Notes: generated by a model not told the origin, from the letters alone. A stretch of DNA of 64,000 nt from Bermanella sp040371755 (GCF_040371755.1 NZ_BAABWE010000004.1:186001-250000), one strand, 5' to 3'. Shown: positions 27,200-36,177, numbered from the stretch's first letter. A program made the numbers and translations.

Positions 27200-28159
27200 A
27201 TGGTTCATACCCAAGAAACGTATCCAATGGCTATGTTTTCTAGTCATTTGGGCAAGAATACGAAGTTGCTACTGAAAGCTATTGATGAGTACACTCAAGA
27301 TGTGCACATTAATATTAGGTATGTTGGTTGTGGTATGAGTTTAAATGGTTATATTGCAGGTGCAGAGACTAATGAAATCCAAGTGAGTTGTTTTCGCTAT
27401 GGTATAGACGTTGAAGTGCATTGTTTGCAAGATAATGTATTTTGCTTTGTTATTCCTTTGGCAGGAAAAGCAAGTATTCAAATTAATCCATATTCAGAGC
27501 CACTAGTCGGGCACGAAGTTTTTTTTATTCCACCGAATGTTGAATTAAATATGAAATATTCTGCGGAGTGTGGTCACATCATACTTCGTTTACCTGCTAA
27601 TGATTATCATAATCAGGTGTTTTCATCTATTATGCGCCGAAATTCCGTCCTATCATTAGAGCAAGTTCAGTCCATTAGGGGAGCGATTCAAAATTTTGTT
27701 TACGCATGTACGTTTTGTAAGGATATGTTTAGTGCATTAGAGTTACTAAAGAAAGTACGATTAGATATCATTGATTCGATTCAAAATGATAATAGTCTTA
27801 AAAATGCATCCCCATATATAAATAATGAAAAGCTCGAACGAGCCGTCAGTTATATATTGGCTAATCCAGAATGGGAGTATGATGTTGATTTTTTATCCCA
27901 AGAGGCAGGTGTACCAAAAAGAACACTATATTGGTTGTTTAATAGTGAGCTAAATATTACCCCTTATCGGTTTTTTATAGTTTGTAAGTTAAAAAATGTA
28001 CGACTCGATATATTAAAATATGGGAAGTCAATGACCATAACTGAAATCGCTATGAAGCATAGTTTTATTCATTTAAGTCGCTTTGCTAGCCAGTATAAGA
28101 TTTTATTTGGCGAATTACCTATCGAAACACAAGGAAGATGCTCAAAAAAGTCACTATGA
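27200..28159 (+). CDS. AraC-family transcriptional regulator
   Basis: A 319-residue DNA-binding regulator. The C-terminal 100 residues hold the double helix-turn-helix: LERAVSYILANPEWEYDVDFLS, then VPKRTLYWLFNSELNITPYRF, and the second helix pair ITEIAMKHSFIHLSRFASQYK. The N-terminal 200 residues include FVIPLAGKASIQIN and FFIPPNVELNM, resembling the cupin-like sensing domain of AraC proteins that respond to small ligands. The ATG has a weak ribosome site. It converges with the next gene, one base between stops, and shares an 18-bp promoter element with it, which suggests it regulates both itself and that gene. Confidence 0.88.
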   Translation: MVHTQETYPMAMFSSHLGKNTKLLLKAIDEYTQDVHINIRYVGCGMSLNGYIAGAETNEIQVSCFRYGIDVEVHCLQDNVFCFVIPLAGKASIQINPYSEPLVGHEVFFIPPNVELNMKYSAECGHIILRLPANDYHNQVFSSIMRRNSVLSLEQVQSIRGAIQNFVYACTFCKDMFSALELLKKVRLDIIDSIQNDNSLKNASPYINNEKLERAVSYILANPEWEYDVDFLSQEAGVPKRTLYWLFNSELNITPYRFFIVCKLKNVRLDILKYGKSMTITEIAMKHSFIHLSRFASQYKILFGELPIETQGRCSKKSL

Positions 28160-28160
28160 T

Positions 28161-29246
28161 CTAAATTTTTTGAATGTTTTGCTCAAAACGAGTGATTTTA
28201 GTTTCAATATCAAAATTCATTTCGTCAATTTCTTCCATATTGGATGAATATTCAGAGATCACTGATCTAAGGATTTCTTGATGTTCATCTGTTAACTCAA
28301 GGCGACTAAAGTCGGCATGCATGACCTTCATTAGCTTTCCTAATCGACCCCGTACACTAATAATATAATCAAATACCTCTTGGTTTAAATCAGTAATATT
28401 GGATTTAATTTTACTTAATTCAACTGTATTAAAACTTTCTTCGTCAGGGTTTTCGTTTAGTACGTTGTCTATGGCTGATTCACAACTGTGACATATAGTG
28501 GCAATGTGATCATTCAAGCGTCCTAGAAATTCAGGCTCATTTATAGGCATATTTTTGATTAGAATGGATAAATGGGTTTCGTTAAACAAATAGCGCTTAC
28601 CAATTTTTACGATTCTATCTCCTGATTCGCCTTTGTTTAATAATTCAGATTCTATTGGGCGAATAATATCATTGCTTGAAAATTCATAGCGTTTTTGATT
28701 ACCGCGTAGTTGCAGGCAAACACATAATCCATGTTGTCTAAACCAATGTATAAGGGCAAACGCTAAGGACGCGGGATTTTTAACTTTAATAATATCAGTA
28801 AGTAATTTAATTAAGGAGCCTAATTCACTACTATTCATTAATGCGGTTTGCGCAGTTTTTTGTGCTAGTATCAATTGCACTTCTGATTGTTTGCGCTGTT
28901 CAAATAGTACCTCTGCTCGTAAGATAGAATGGTAAACTTCATGGCTTATTAAGCTAATTGCATTATCGAAGCCTTCTGTATAACACTCTTCTATAGTTTC
29001 ATTTACCTGCTCATTCACAATATAAATCCAAACTTGATTGGAACGATTGTGTTGGCTTCGCAATAAGCTGGCGTTAGATAATGAATTTTCACTAAAAGCA
29101 TTGCCATTTAAAATAATTACATGGGCTATTTCCAGAACGTGCTTCATTGGCTCTAAATGATCTAGATGAACAAAATACAGAGAGTCAATAGGGTAACTGT
29201 TTAAATAATTTGGGTAGGATGAGCCAATATAGCAAATATTATGCAT
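28161..29246 (-). CDS. Degenerate receiver-like protein of unknown function
   Basis: A 361-residue soluble protein. The first 120 residues have the alternating strand-helix look of a response-regulator receiver, but where the phospho-acceptor aspartate is expected the sequence reads VIILNGN, so phosphorylation is unlikely. A middle segment TAQTALMNSSELGSLIKLL resembles one that follows receivers in some response regulators, and the last 90 residues are strongly helical and probably coiled-coil (ELTDEHQEILRSVI, MEEIDEMNFDIETK). No output DNA-binding domain or enzyme motif is seen. AAGGAG about seven bases before the ATG gives a strong start. It is convergent with, and probably co-regulated by, the AraC-type gene. 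Confidence 0.6.
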   Translation of the reverse strand: MHNICYIGSSYPNYLNSYPIDSLYFVHLDHLEPMKHVLEIAHVIILNGNAFSENSLSNASLLRSQHNRSNQVWIYIVNEQVNETIEECYTEGFDNAISLISHEVYHSILRAEVLFEQRKQSEVQLILAQKTAQTALMNSSELGSLIKLLTDIIKVKNPASLAFALIHWFRQHGLCVCLQLRGNQKRYEFSSNDIIRPIESELLNKGESGDRIVKIGKRYLFNETHLSILIKNMPINEPEFLGRLNDHIATICHSCESAIDNVLNENPDEESFNTVELSKIKSNITDLNQEVFDYIISVRGRLGKLMKVMHADFSRLELTDEHQEILRSVISEYSSNMEEIDEMNFDIETKITRFEQNIQKI

Positions 29247-29294
29247 GGAATATCTCCTTGATTATTCTTGATCTTAGGAGGTTGTTAGTCGTTA

Positions 29295-29312
29295 GATATC
29301 CGAAAAATGCAA
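29295..29312 (-). promoter_or_regulatory. 18-bp shared promoter motif, copy upstream of the degenerate receiver gene
   Basis: Exact reverse complement of the motif at 27104-27121, located 48 bases before the ATG at 29246. Together the two copies form an inverted repeat bracketing the two convergent genes. Confidence 0.6.
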
Positions 29313-29542
29313 TATAAGAAAAAAAGTATACTTTATTGGTTGTTTAGCTTAATGCGCATATTATTTACATTAAATGAATATATTAAACATTAATCCATAT
29401 TGAGTTATTTGCTATTTGAAATTGACTATTTGGACAAGTAAATTATTTTTCGAATTCACATGCTGAACATAAGTATGTGGAAGCTAAGCTGTAGCTTCTA
29501 GAGAATAATTACCGATATTCATACAGTGTCAACTTGAGCACA
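29313..29542. other. AT-rich intergenic region before the chemoreceptor remnant
   Basis: About 230 bases without a supportable gene. It includes a small hairpin GAAGCTA/TAGCTTC at 29480-29498 and a TTGACT followed 16 bases later by TATTTT, which could be a plus-strand promoter relic or serve the PPOX-type gene. Confidence 0.35.
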
Positions 29543-29608
29543 GCTATGGCTGAGCAAGCGAAAAAAATGCAATAAATATTAGGTTTTTTTAAAACATCAA
29601 ATGGTTAA
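29543..29608 (+). pseudogene. Remnant of a second chemoreceptor gene (C-terminal end only)
   Basis: Twenty-one codons read AMAEQAKKMQ, stop, ILGFFKTSNG, stop. They align without gaps to the last residues of the intact chemoreceptor (AMAEQAKKMQQILGFFKTKNSA); the second glutamine codon CAA has become TAA. KTSNG is a common natural ending for such receptors, so this is more likely the end of a distinct second receptor gene than a simple copy. The upstream TTGAGCA at 29534 may be a further scrap left by a short deletion. Confidence 0.8.
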
Positions 29609-29683
29609 ATACACCGTCCAAAACAATTGTACTCGCTGCTAAATCAACCATATACTCCTCTTAAATCAGAATTGGGGGAGTAT

Positions 29684-30310
29684 ATGTATCCATTCAAACA
29701 GGTTCTTCAAAACCAGCAAGAATTAACAAACCTTTTAGGTGAACCTCACCCTGTTGCCCGTGATAAAGCCATTGATTGTCTAGATGATTTTTGTAAAACC
29801 TTTATAAGTCGTAGCCCATTTGTGGTGGTGGCCACCTGTGATGAACTTGGCAATTTAGATACATCCCCTAAGGGAGATCCAGCTGGATTTGTTAAGATTT
29901 TGGATGATCATACAATTGTAATGCCTGAGCGACCGGGGAATAAACGCGCAGATTCGTATAATAACATTTTACGTAACCCAAAAGCGGCTCTTATCTTTTT
30001 TATTCCAGGAAAAAAAGAAACCTTTAGGGTATCAGGTTCAGCGCGCATCATTAGAGACGCCAATATTCTTGACGATATGCAAGTAAATGGTAAATCGCCT
30101 TTATTGGGATTAGCCATCCATGTGGAAGAGGCCTTCTTTCATTGTGCAAAAAGTACGGTACGTTCCAAACTTTGGCAGCCAGAGCATTGGCCGAATTTAG
30201 CTGGATTACCGACCCTAGCTGAAACAATGATAAAAAAGGCCCCTAAGTCTATATCATTGGATGATTTAGAAAAGGGTGTCCATTACGATGTGGAAAACAA
30301 GTTATATTAA
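29684..30310 (+). CDS. Pyridoxamine-phosphate-oxidase-like FMN-binding protein
   Basis: A 208-residue protein with the split-barrel flavin fold of the PPOX class (MSMEG_1061-like group): SPFVVVATCDELGNLDTSPKGD, then VMPERPGNKRADSYNNIL and the C-terminal HCAKSTVRSKLW segment. Members are often of unsettled function; some reduce small electrophiles or bind F420 or FMN. The preferred start is the ATG at 29684, five bases after GGGGGAG; the longest frame begins at an upstream TTG without support. It sits directly after the chemoreceptor remnant and is convergent with argA. Confidence 0.85.
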   Translation: MYPFKQVLQNQQELTNLLGEPHPVARDKAIDCLDDFCKTFISRSPFVVVATCDELGNLDTSPKGDPAGFVKILDDHTIVMPERPGNKRADSYNNILRNPKAALIFFIPGKKETFRVSGSARIIRDANILDDMQVNGKSPLLGLAIHVEEAFFHCAKSTVRSKLWQPEHWPNLAGLPTLAETMIKKAPKSISLDDLEKGVHYDVENKLY

Positions 30311-30355
30311 ACAGCGTGTATAACAGTGAGAAGATAAGCTTCAAACTTTAGTCAC

Positions 30356-31660
30356 TTATAGGGTTTTTATAAAAACCTTACTATTACGCTGGTAGTTATA
30401 AAGCTCTTTTTTCTGCTGGGGTAAATCGTCAGTATTTGCGGCTTTAAACCCACGCTCTTCAAACCATTGTGCAGTACGAGTAGTTAGTACAAATAGTTGC
30501 TTGATGCCTTGGTTTTTTGCTTCACTGATTAATGTATTTAACAAGCGGTCACCACGTTTTCCATTACGATATTCTTGGTGCACGGCAACACAGGCAAGTT
30601 CGGCGGTGTTGTTATCATAGGAATATAATGCAGCGCAGCCTAGCACCATGCCATCTTTCACCAAGACGCGAAAGCGATCTATTTCGGTTTCTAAAACTTT
30701 ACGTGAACGCCTTACTAGTACGCCTTTTTCTTCCAATGGGCTTAGTAACTCTAAGATACCCATGACATCTTCCATACGAGCGCCACGTAGTTGCTCTTGA
30801 TGATGCTGGCTGACTAATGTGCCATTGCCTTCAAGGGTAAATAATTCAGTGAGTAACGCACCATCTTCAGAATGAGAAATTAATTGGCAGCGCTTAACAC
30901 CACCATGTACCGCATGTGTGGCGGCTAGTAGCTGTACTTGTTGCTCTTGGTTCAAGCCTAAGTCATATAATTCACCGATGGCGCTAGTGATGACTTCTTT
31001 GATTAAACCACCGTTTTTATAAATGCAGTTGTTCTCGCCAAATAAAATTAATTTATCAGCTTGCAAGGCGATGGCAGTTTCAGTTGCAACCTCTTCGACA
31101 GATAAATTAAAGGTTTCACCTGTGCGGCTATAGCCAAGGCAGTTTAATAGAACAATCGCGTTGTTCTCTAACACCTTAGTAATGGCTTTTGCATCAATTT
31201 TACGTACTTCACCGGTATGAGCGAAATCTATGCCGTCAATTACGCCCATGGGTTTGGCTATAACGAAATTCCCCCCCACTACTCGAATATCTGCTCCGTG
31301 CATTGGGCTGTTACTCATGCCCGTGCTGAGCATAGCTTCAATTTGTGAACGCAAATGGCCAACAGCTTGTTGCACTGTAACGAGGGTGTCTTTATCTGTG
31401 ATACGTTTATTATCGTAAAAAGTGCCTGTTTGTTTTTTAAGTGCACATAGCTCATCAATTTGTGGGCGAGCACCATGCACCAGCACCAATCGCACTCCTA
31501 AACTGTTGAGCAGGGCGATGTCGTGAATGATATCTTGGAACTGGTCATGGGCAAGGGTTTCCCCTCCTAACATGATGACAAAGGTTTTCCCCCTGTGAGC
31601 ATTGATGTACGGGGAGCTTTGTCTAAACCAGTTGACGTATTGCTTGTGTGTATTGCTCAA
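30356..31660 (-). CDS. argA: N-acetylglutamate synthase
   Basis: First step of arginine synthesis: acetyl-CoA plus glutamate gives N-acetylglutamate. An amino-acid-kinase-like domain (about residues 20-280, FVIMLGGE, VLVHGARPQI) that in relatives binds arginine for feedback inhibition is followed by a GNAT acetyltransferase domain (about 290-425, ELACVAVHQEYRNGKRGDRLL). The only start compatible with the family N terminus (YVNWFRQSSPYINAHRG) is a TTG at 31660; no ATG lies in frame before the kinase domain and an upstream stop closes the frame. The ribosome site is weak, so expression may be low. It follows argE by 66 bases. Confidence 0.93.
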   Translation of the reverse strand: MSNTHKQYVNWFRQSSPYINAHRGKTFVIMLGGETLAHDQFQDIIHDIALLNSLGVRLVLVHGARPQIDELCALKKQTGTFYDNKRITDKDTLVTVQQAVGHLRSQIEAMLSTGMSNSPMHGADIRVVGGNFVIAKPMGVIDGIDFAHTGEVRKIDAKAITKVLENNAIVLLNCLGYSRTGETFNLSVEEVATETAIALQADKLILFGENNCIYKNGGLIKEVITSAIGELYDLGLNQEQQVQLLAATHAVHGGVKRCQLISHSEDGALLTELFTLEGNGTLVSQHHQEQLRGARMEDVMGILELLSPLEEKGVLVRRSRKVLETEIDRFRVLVKDGMVLGCAALYSYDNNTAELACVAVHQEYRNGKRGDRLLNTLISEAKNQGIKQLFVLTTRTAQWFEERGFKAANTDDLPQQKKELYNYQRNSKVFIKTL

Positions 31661-31726
31661 TTTGCTGTCTACTTGTGTGCGTTTTAAAACAGTTTACGGC
31701 TTTTTTAGCAAAGCCCCAAATCCAAT

Positions 31727-32875
31727 TTATAAACAATAATGTTTAATGAATTGTTCTATGTAATTTACCATTGGCTCAATTTGGTCGTGAGCCATAAATT
31801 CATCTGGCTGATGAGCTTGGTCGATACTACCTGCACCCATTACAACCGTATCGATATTCGCAGCGGCTAAAAATGGCGCTTCGGTGGCAAAAGCAACGGC
31901 TTGTGCGCCATGGCCTGTGAGTTTTTCTGCTAAATTCACCAGTTCACTGTGCTCGCCACTGGCAAAGGCCTCAACCCCATCAAATAATCGGTAAAATTCA
32001 ATTTGAGTTTGAGTCTGCTCGGCAATCCTATCTAATCGATCTTTAATTTGGACACGTAGTTGTTGGCTGCTCATGCCTGGAATGGTGCGTAAATCAAAGT
32101 GTAATTCACATTGGCCACAAATACGATTTGGGTTATCGCCGCCGTGAATGCAGCCTAAATTGAGTGTGGGGTTAGGCATACTAAAGCCTGTGTGGTGATA
32201 TTGCTGTTTGAGCTCAGCTCGAAAGCTCATTAGGTCACCAATGACGGAATGCATGACGTCCATGGCATTTTTGCCAAGGCTTGGGTCTGAACTGTGACCC
32301 GCTTGTCCTGTGATTTTAATGCCTTCCATTAAAATACCTTTGTGCATATTAATGGGTTTTAAGCTGGTGGGCTCACCAATGATAGCGGCGCGGGCTTTTG
32401 GTAGGCCAAGACTAGCCAAGGCTCTGGCTCCCGTCATGCTGGTTTCTTCATCAGCGGTGGCCAATATGAAGATTGGGGATTTCAGTTTGGCTGGATCGAC
32501 CTTTTCCACGGCAGCCAAAGCCAGTGCAAAAAAGCCTTTCATATCGCATGAGCCGAGCCCATAAAAGCGATTGTCTTTATCTGTCAGGGTAAAAGGGTCA
32601 CTTTGCCATTTTTCGATATTGCATGGCACTGTATCGGTATGCCCCGATAATATTAATCCCCCAGGACCTTTGCCTAATGTAGCCAGCATATTGTATTTTT
32701 TATGTGCCTCATCAACACATTGTATTTCAACGCTAAACCCCAAGCTTTCACACCAACTGGCTAACTGGTCTATAACGGATTTATTGCTCATGTCGTATTC
32801 TGCTAATGTGCTAGAGATACTGGGCAATGACAGTAGGGTGGACATTTTTTGTTTAATGTCTGGTAATGGTTTCAT
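31727..32875 (-). CDS. argE: N-acetylornithine deacetylase
   Basis: Zinc hydrolase of the M20 family that releases ornithine from N-acetylornithine. The 382 residues show the metal ligands in SGHTDTVP and GSCDMKGFFAL, the catalytic glutamates in TADEETSMTGA, and the GEPT segment. Paired with argA downstream, as in Pseudomonas; together they supply the entry and exit of the acetylated arginine branch. Divergent from the CYTH gene across a gap of about 140 bases. I did not find a convincing ArgR box there. Confidence 0.93.
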   Translation of the reverse strand: MKPLPDIKQKMSTLLSLPSISSTLAEYDMSNKSVIDQLASWCESLGFSVEIQCVDEAHKKYNMLATLGKGPGGLILSGHTDTVPCNIEKWQSDPFTLTDKDNRFYGLGSCDMKGFFALALAAVEKVDPAKLKSPIFILATADEETSMTGARALASLGLPKARAAIIGEPTSLKPINMHKGILMEGIKITGQAGHSSDPSLGKNAMDVMHSVIGDLMSFRAELKQQYHHTGFSMPNPTLNLGCIHGGDNPNRICGQCELHFDLRTIPGMSSQQLRVQIKDRLDRIAEQTQTQIEFYRLFDGVEAFASGEHSELVNLAEKLTGHGAQAVAFATEAPFLAAANIDTVVMGAGSIDQAHQPDEFMAHDQIEPMVNYIEQFIKHYCL

Positions 32876-33019
32876 GGTGTATATAGCGTAACCAAATTAT
32901 TGTATGTAGCTTGAGTGTATCAAAGCCAATATAAATGTCTCGTGTTGTGTGCTTTACTGCTGAGTCTTGATTCGGTTTCTGCTAAGCTCCCTTTAGAAAA
33001 AAACAATAAGTGGAAGGCT

Positions 33020-34405
33020 ATGGCCAACGAAGTTGAACTGAAACTCACCTTGCCGAGTCAGGCGGTCGCGTCATTTAAGCTCGATGCTGATCTTGGCAGC
33101 GCTCAAGGAGCCCCATTACTGCTTGATAATCAGTATTTCGATACCCCATCATTAGACTTAAATAAGTCCCACGCGGCTTTGCGCGTGCGTAAATCCCAGC
33201 ATGGCTATAAGCAGACCCTGAAAAACAAAGGGCATACAATTGCGGGTTTGCATCAACGTGGTGAATGGGAGTACGACATTCCAAGTGATCAAATAGACTG
33301 GTTATTATTTGAAAACGACATTCAACTTCAAGACAAGCTAAAACAAAATATTCGCCCAATTTTTAAAACCGATTTCACTCGCCATGTTTGGCTTAAAACC
33401 TACGGTGAAAGTGAAATTGAACTGGTATTAGATGAGGGGTCGATTCAAAGCAACAACCCAACCCCAGAGCAACAAGCGAATAATAGTCAAAGCATTAATT
33501 TGTGTGAAATTGAATTGGAACTTAAATCTGGAAACATCGAAGATTTATTTTGCTGTGCGCTTGAACTTGCTAGTCGCCATCCTTTGGTTCCCTGTGACAT
33601 CAATAAAGCAGAGCGGGGCTATGGTTTATTATCTCCCGAGATTAACTTTTTTACACCACAAGACTTTGCTAAAACTTGGCAGCAAAAACAATTACCCGTT
33701 TTTCAGTTCTTACAAGAAGTGTTAACTCGTATGAGTCGCCATTGGGATCGCTTTTCACAGCAAGAAAACTGGTGGTCGTTGCAGGCAGTTACTCGACAAG
33801 TTCATACTATATGCTGGCTACTTAGTGAAATTCCAAATTGCCCAGATAGCCTGCGTGGTCGTTGGTTAGTGTTACAGCAGGATTTATTAAAATTATTGCA
33901 GCCGGCCGTGGTTGTCTCGGGTTTGTATGTAGATATTAACAGCAATAGCCGTGGCTTAAGTCAGCGATTGTTAAACCTAAATGCGCCACAATTGAGCAAA
34001 GGGCTTGCCACTTGTATGAAGAACAATGGTCTAGGGTTGGCCATGTTAGATCTAGGTCATTACTTGTTTCAACAAGATCAAAATGATCAGGCCCAGCCAA
34101 ATGTTTTTGATAGCGTAAAAAAATTGATGCATCAGGCGACACAAGAGCAATACGTCTGTGAAACTTCGTTACATACTTTAGCCTATATATGTTTGCGTTG
34201 TGGTGATTCGCGATACAGTTTTGTGAATGATGTCATTCGTTGTCAAACCGTTGTAAATGGCATGATTAGCGCAAAAGACATGTTAAATGTTATGACAGAT
34301 GATATAAGCCGTGCCAAACTGGCCAGTTGGCAACGACGTTTAACCGTTGAAAATCGTAATTTACTCGATGCGAAACAAGCTCTCACCGAACAGGGCTGGG
34401 TGTAA
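33020..34405 (+). CDS. CYTH-domain (YgiF-like) inorganic triphosphatase
   Basis: A 461-residue protein with an N-terminal CYTH tunnel domain, marked by ExExK as Glu4, Glu6 and Lys8 (MANEVELKL), then YFDTPSLDL, LRVRK, GLHQRGEWE and CEIELELKSG. The helical C-terminal half resembles a divergent CHAD domain. E. coli YgiF hydrolyses inorganic triphosphate. The ATG at 33020 places the ExExK motif where the family has it and has GGA five bases upstream. A longer frame from GTG 32915 would add 35 residues that look like a signal peptide, unlikely for a cytosolic enzyme. It lies 11 bases before the GspE-like gene. Confidence 0.85.
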   Translation: MANEVELKLTLPSQAVASFKLDADLGSAQGAPLLLDNQYFDTPSLDLNKSHAALRVRKSQHGYKQTLKNKGHTIAGLHQRGEWEYDIPSDQIDWLLFENDIQLQDKLKQNIRPIFKTDFTRHVWLKTYGESEIELVLDEGSIQSNNPTPEQQANNSQSINLCEIELELKSGNIEDLFCCALELASRHPLVPCDINKAERGYGLLSPEINFFTPQDFAKTWQQKQLPVFQFLQEVLTRMSRHWDRFSQQENWWSLQAVTRQVHTICWLLSEIPNCPDSLRGRWLVLQQDLLKLLQPAVVVSGLYVDINSNSRGLSQRLLNLNAPQLSKGLATCMKNNGLGLAMLDLGHYLFQQDQNDQAQPNVFDSVKKLMHQATQEQYVCETSLHTLAYICLRCGDSRYSFVNDVIRCQTVVNGMISAKDMLNVMTDDISRAKLASWQRRLTVENRNLLDAKQALTEQGWV

Positions 34406-34416
34406 TTGGATACTCT

Positions 34417-36168
34417 ATGAATCAGGCACAAGACTTAAAACTTTCGATTACAGCAGTTACTCAGTTACTTCAAAATGCTGGGCATTTATCTGCAGAACAC
34501 CTAGCTGAAATCAAACAAAAAGGCATGAATGGAAAATCACATCCTGTTAGTGCCATTGAAAGCTATCAATTTACCAGTGCCATTAAACCTGAACTAAAGC
34601 TTGATGAAGAATTCATCATGGGGCTGCTTGCTCAAGAATCAAAACTTGAGTATTTCACCATCGACCCATTAAAAGTAAAAGCCAGTGAAGTCACCCCTAC
34701 CATGTCGTTTGCGTTTGCGAAGCGTCATGGTTTATTGCCCGTTGCCATAAGTCGCGATCAGGTGACTGTTGCTACGGCAGAGCCGTATGATCATCGTTGG
34801 ATTGAAGACATCGAGCACATTAATCGACGACAAGTGGGATTGGTTCTGGCAAAGCCTACAGACATTCAGCGTTATCAAGTGGAGTTCTTTAGTCTTGCAG
34901 CTTCGGTTAGTGGTGCTAGTGCATTGCATCAAAAACAAGGCAGTAACTTAGAGTCATTAGTGGAGCTGGGGACTAAAACCAGTAGTGATGCGAATGACGA
35001 GCACATCATTAATATTGTGGATTGGCTGTTCCAATACGCGTTTGAGCAGCGAGCCAGCGACATACATGTGGAGCCGCGCCGAGAAATTTCTCGAGTACGG
35101 TTTCGCATAGATGGCGTTCTACATCCTGTATATGAGTTCCCTGCAACAGTATCCAATGCTGTTACTAGTCGCATAAAAAGCTTGGGACGCATGAACATTG
35201 CAGAAAAACGTAAACCTCAAGACAGCCGCATCAAAACACGTACACCCAATGGTTATGAAGTCGAGTTACGCTTAAGCACCATGCCAACGGCCTTTGGGGA
35301 AAAGTTGGTTATGCGCATATTTGACCCAGATGTATTACTGCGCAACTTTAGTGAATTAGGCTTTAGCAAAGAAGACAATCAACACTGGGACAACATGGTG
35401 CATCAAACCTCAGGTATTGTTTTAGTAACCGGCCCAACAGGTTCCGGTAAAACGACCACCCTGTATAGCACCTTAAAACAATTGGCCACAGAAGAAGTCA
35501 ATGTTTGTACGGTGGAAGACCCTATTGAGATGGTAGAGCCTACGTTTAATCAGATGCAGGTGAATTCTTCCATAGGCTTAAACTTTGCGTCCGGTATCCG
35601 TACCTTAATGCGTCAAGACCCAGATATAGTCATGGTTGGTGAGATTCGTGACAGTGAAACCGCGGAGATGGCGATTCAGGCCGCACTCACCGGCCACCTA
35701 GTATTGTCCACGTTACACACAAACGATGCCCCTAGTGCTATTGCCAGATTACAACATATTGGGGTGCCCCATTATTTGATTAAAAGCGCCGTAACCGGTG
35801 TGATGGCACAACGGTTGATACGAACTCTTTGTCCTCATTGCAAGCAGAAGCAAGCGGTTGATGGTAAAATGTGGGATGACCTAGTGAAACCTTGGAGCGC
35901 AAAAGCCCCCGACTTCGTTTACGAACCAATAGGGTGTCTAGAGTGTCGCAACACTGGGTATAAGGGTCGTGCTGGGCTCTATGAAGTTATGCCCATGAAT
36001 GATACATTGGCAGAACTTATCCAAGTAGAAACAGATATGGCGCAATTAAGGCGCCAAGCCATGAAAGACGGTATGCGCAACCTCAGATTAAGTGGGGCGC
36101 AAAAAGTGGCCGCAGGATTGACCACTATAGAAGAAGTATTGCGAGTGACCCCAGCAGAAATGGGCTAA
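34417..36168 (+). CDS. GspE/PilB-family secretion or pilus assembly ATPase
   Basis: A 583-residue hexameric-type motor ATPase. The N1-like domain (about residues 60-160) is followed by the ATPase core: Walker A GPTGSGKT at 339-346, Asp box VCTVEDPIEM, Walker B with VMVGEIRDSETA, and a zinc-binding tetracysteine module (CPHCKQKQ...CLECRNTG). It resembles type II secretion GspE and type IV pilus PilB, but no gsp or pil gene is adjacent. Stand-alone copies like this are known in related genomes, so the machine it drives must be encoded elsewhere. Eleven bases after the CYTH gene, probably the same transcript. Confidence 0.9.
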   Translation: MNQAQDLKLSITAVTQLLQNAGHLSAEHLAEIKQKGMNGKSHPVSAIESYQFTSAIKPELKLDEEFIMGLLAQESKLEYFTIDPLKVKASEVTPTMSFAFAKRHGLLPVAISRDQVTVATAEPYDHRWIEDIEHINRRQVGLVLAKPTDIQRYQVEFFSLAASVSGASALHQKQGSNLESLVELGTKTSSDANDEHIINIVDWLFQYAFEQRASDIHVEPRREISRVRFRIDGVLHPVYEFPATVSNAVTSRIKSLGRMNIAEKRKPQDSRIKTRTPNGYEVELRLSTMPTAFGEKLVMRIFDPDVLLRNFSELGFSKEDNQHWDNMVHQTSGIVLVTGPTGSGKTTTLYSTLKQLATEEVNVCTVEDPIEMVEPTFNQMQVNSSIGLNFASGIRTLMRQDPDIVMVGEIRDSETAEMAIQAALTGHLVLSTLHTNDAPSAIARLQHIGVPHYLIKSAVTGVMAQRLIRTLCPHCKQKQAVDGKMWDDLVKPWSAKAPDFVYEPIGCLECRNTGYKGRAGLYEVMPMNDTLAELIQVETDMAQLRRQAMKDGMRNLRLSGAQKVAAGLTTIEEVLRVTPAEMG

Positions 36169-36177
36169 CCTTAAGGA

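Noticed and set aside
27104..29312. The 18-bp inverted repeats as ends of an insertion sequence
   Set aside because: No transposase lies between them, no short target duplication is seen at their outer edges, and their placement in both promoters explains them better.
32915..33019. Signal peptide on the CYTH-domain protein from an upstream GTG start
   Set aside because: CYTH triphosphatases are cytosolic and begin right at the ExExK motif, which the ATG at 33020 provides with a better ribosome site.
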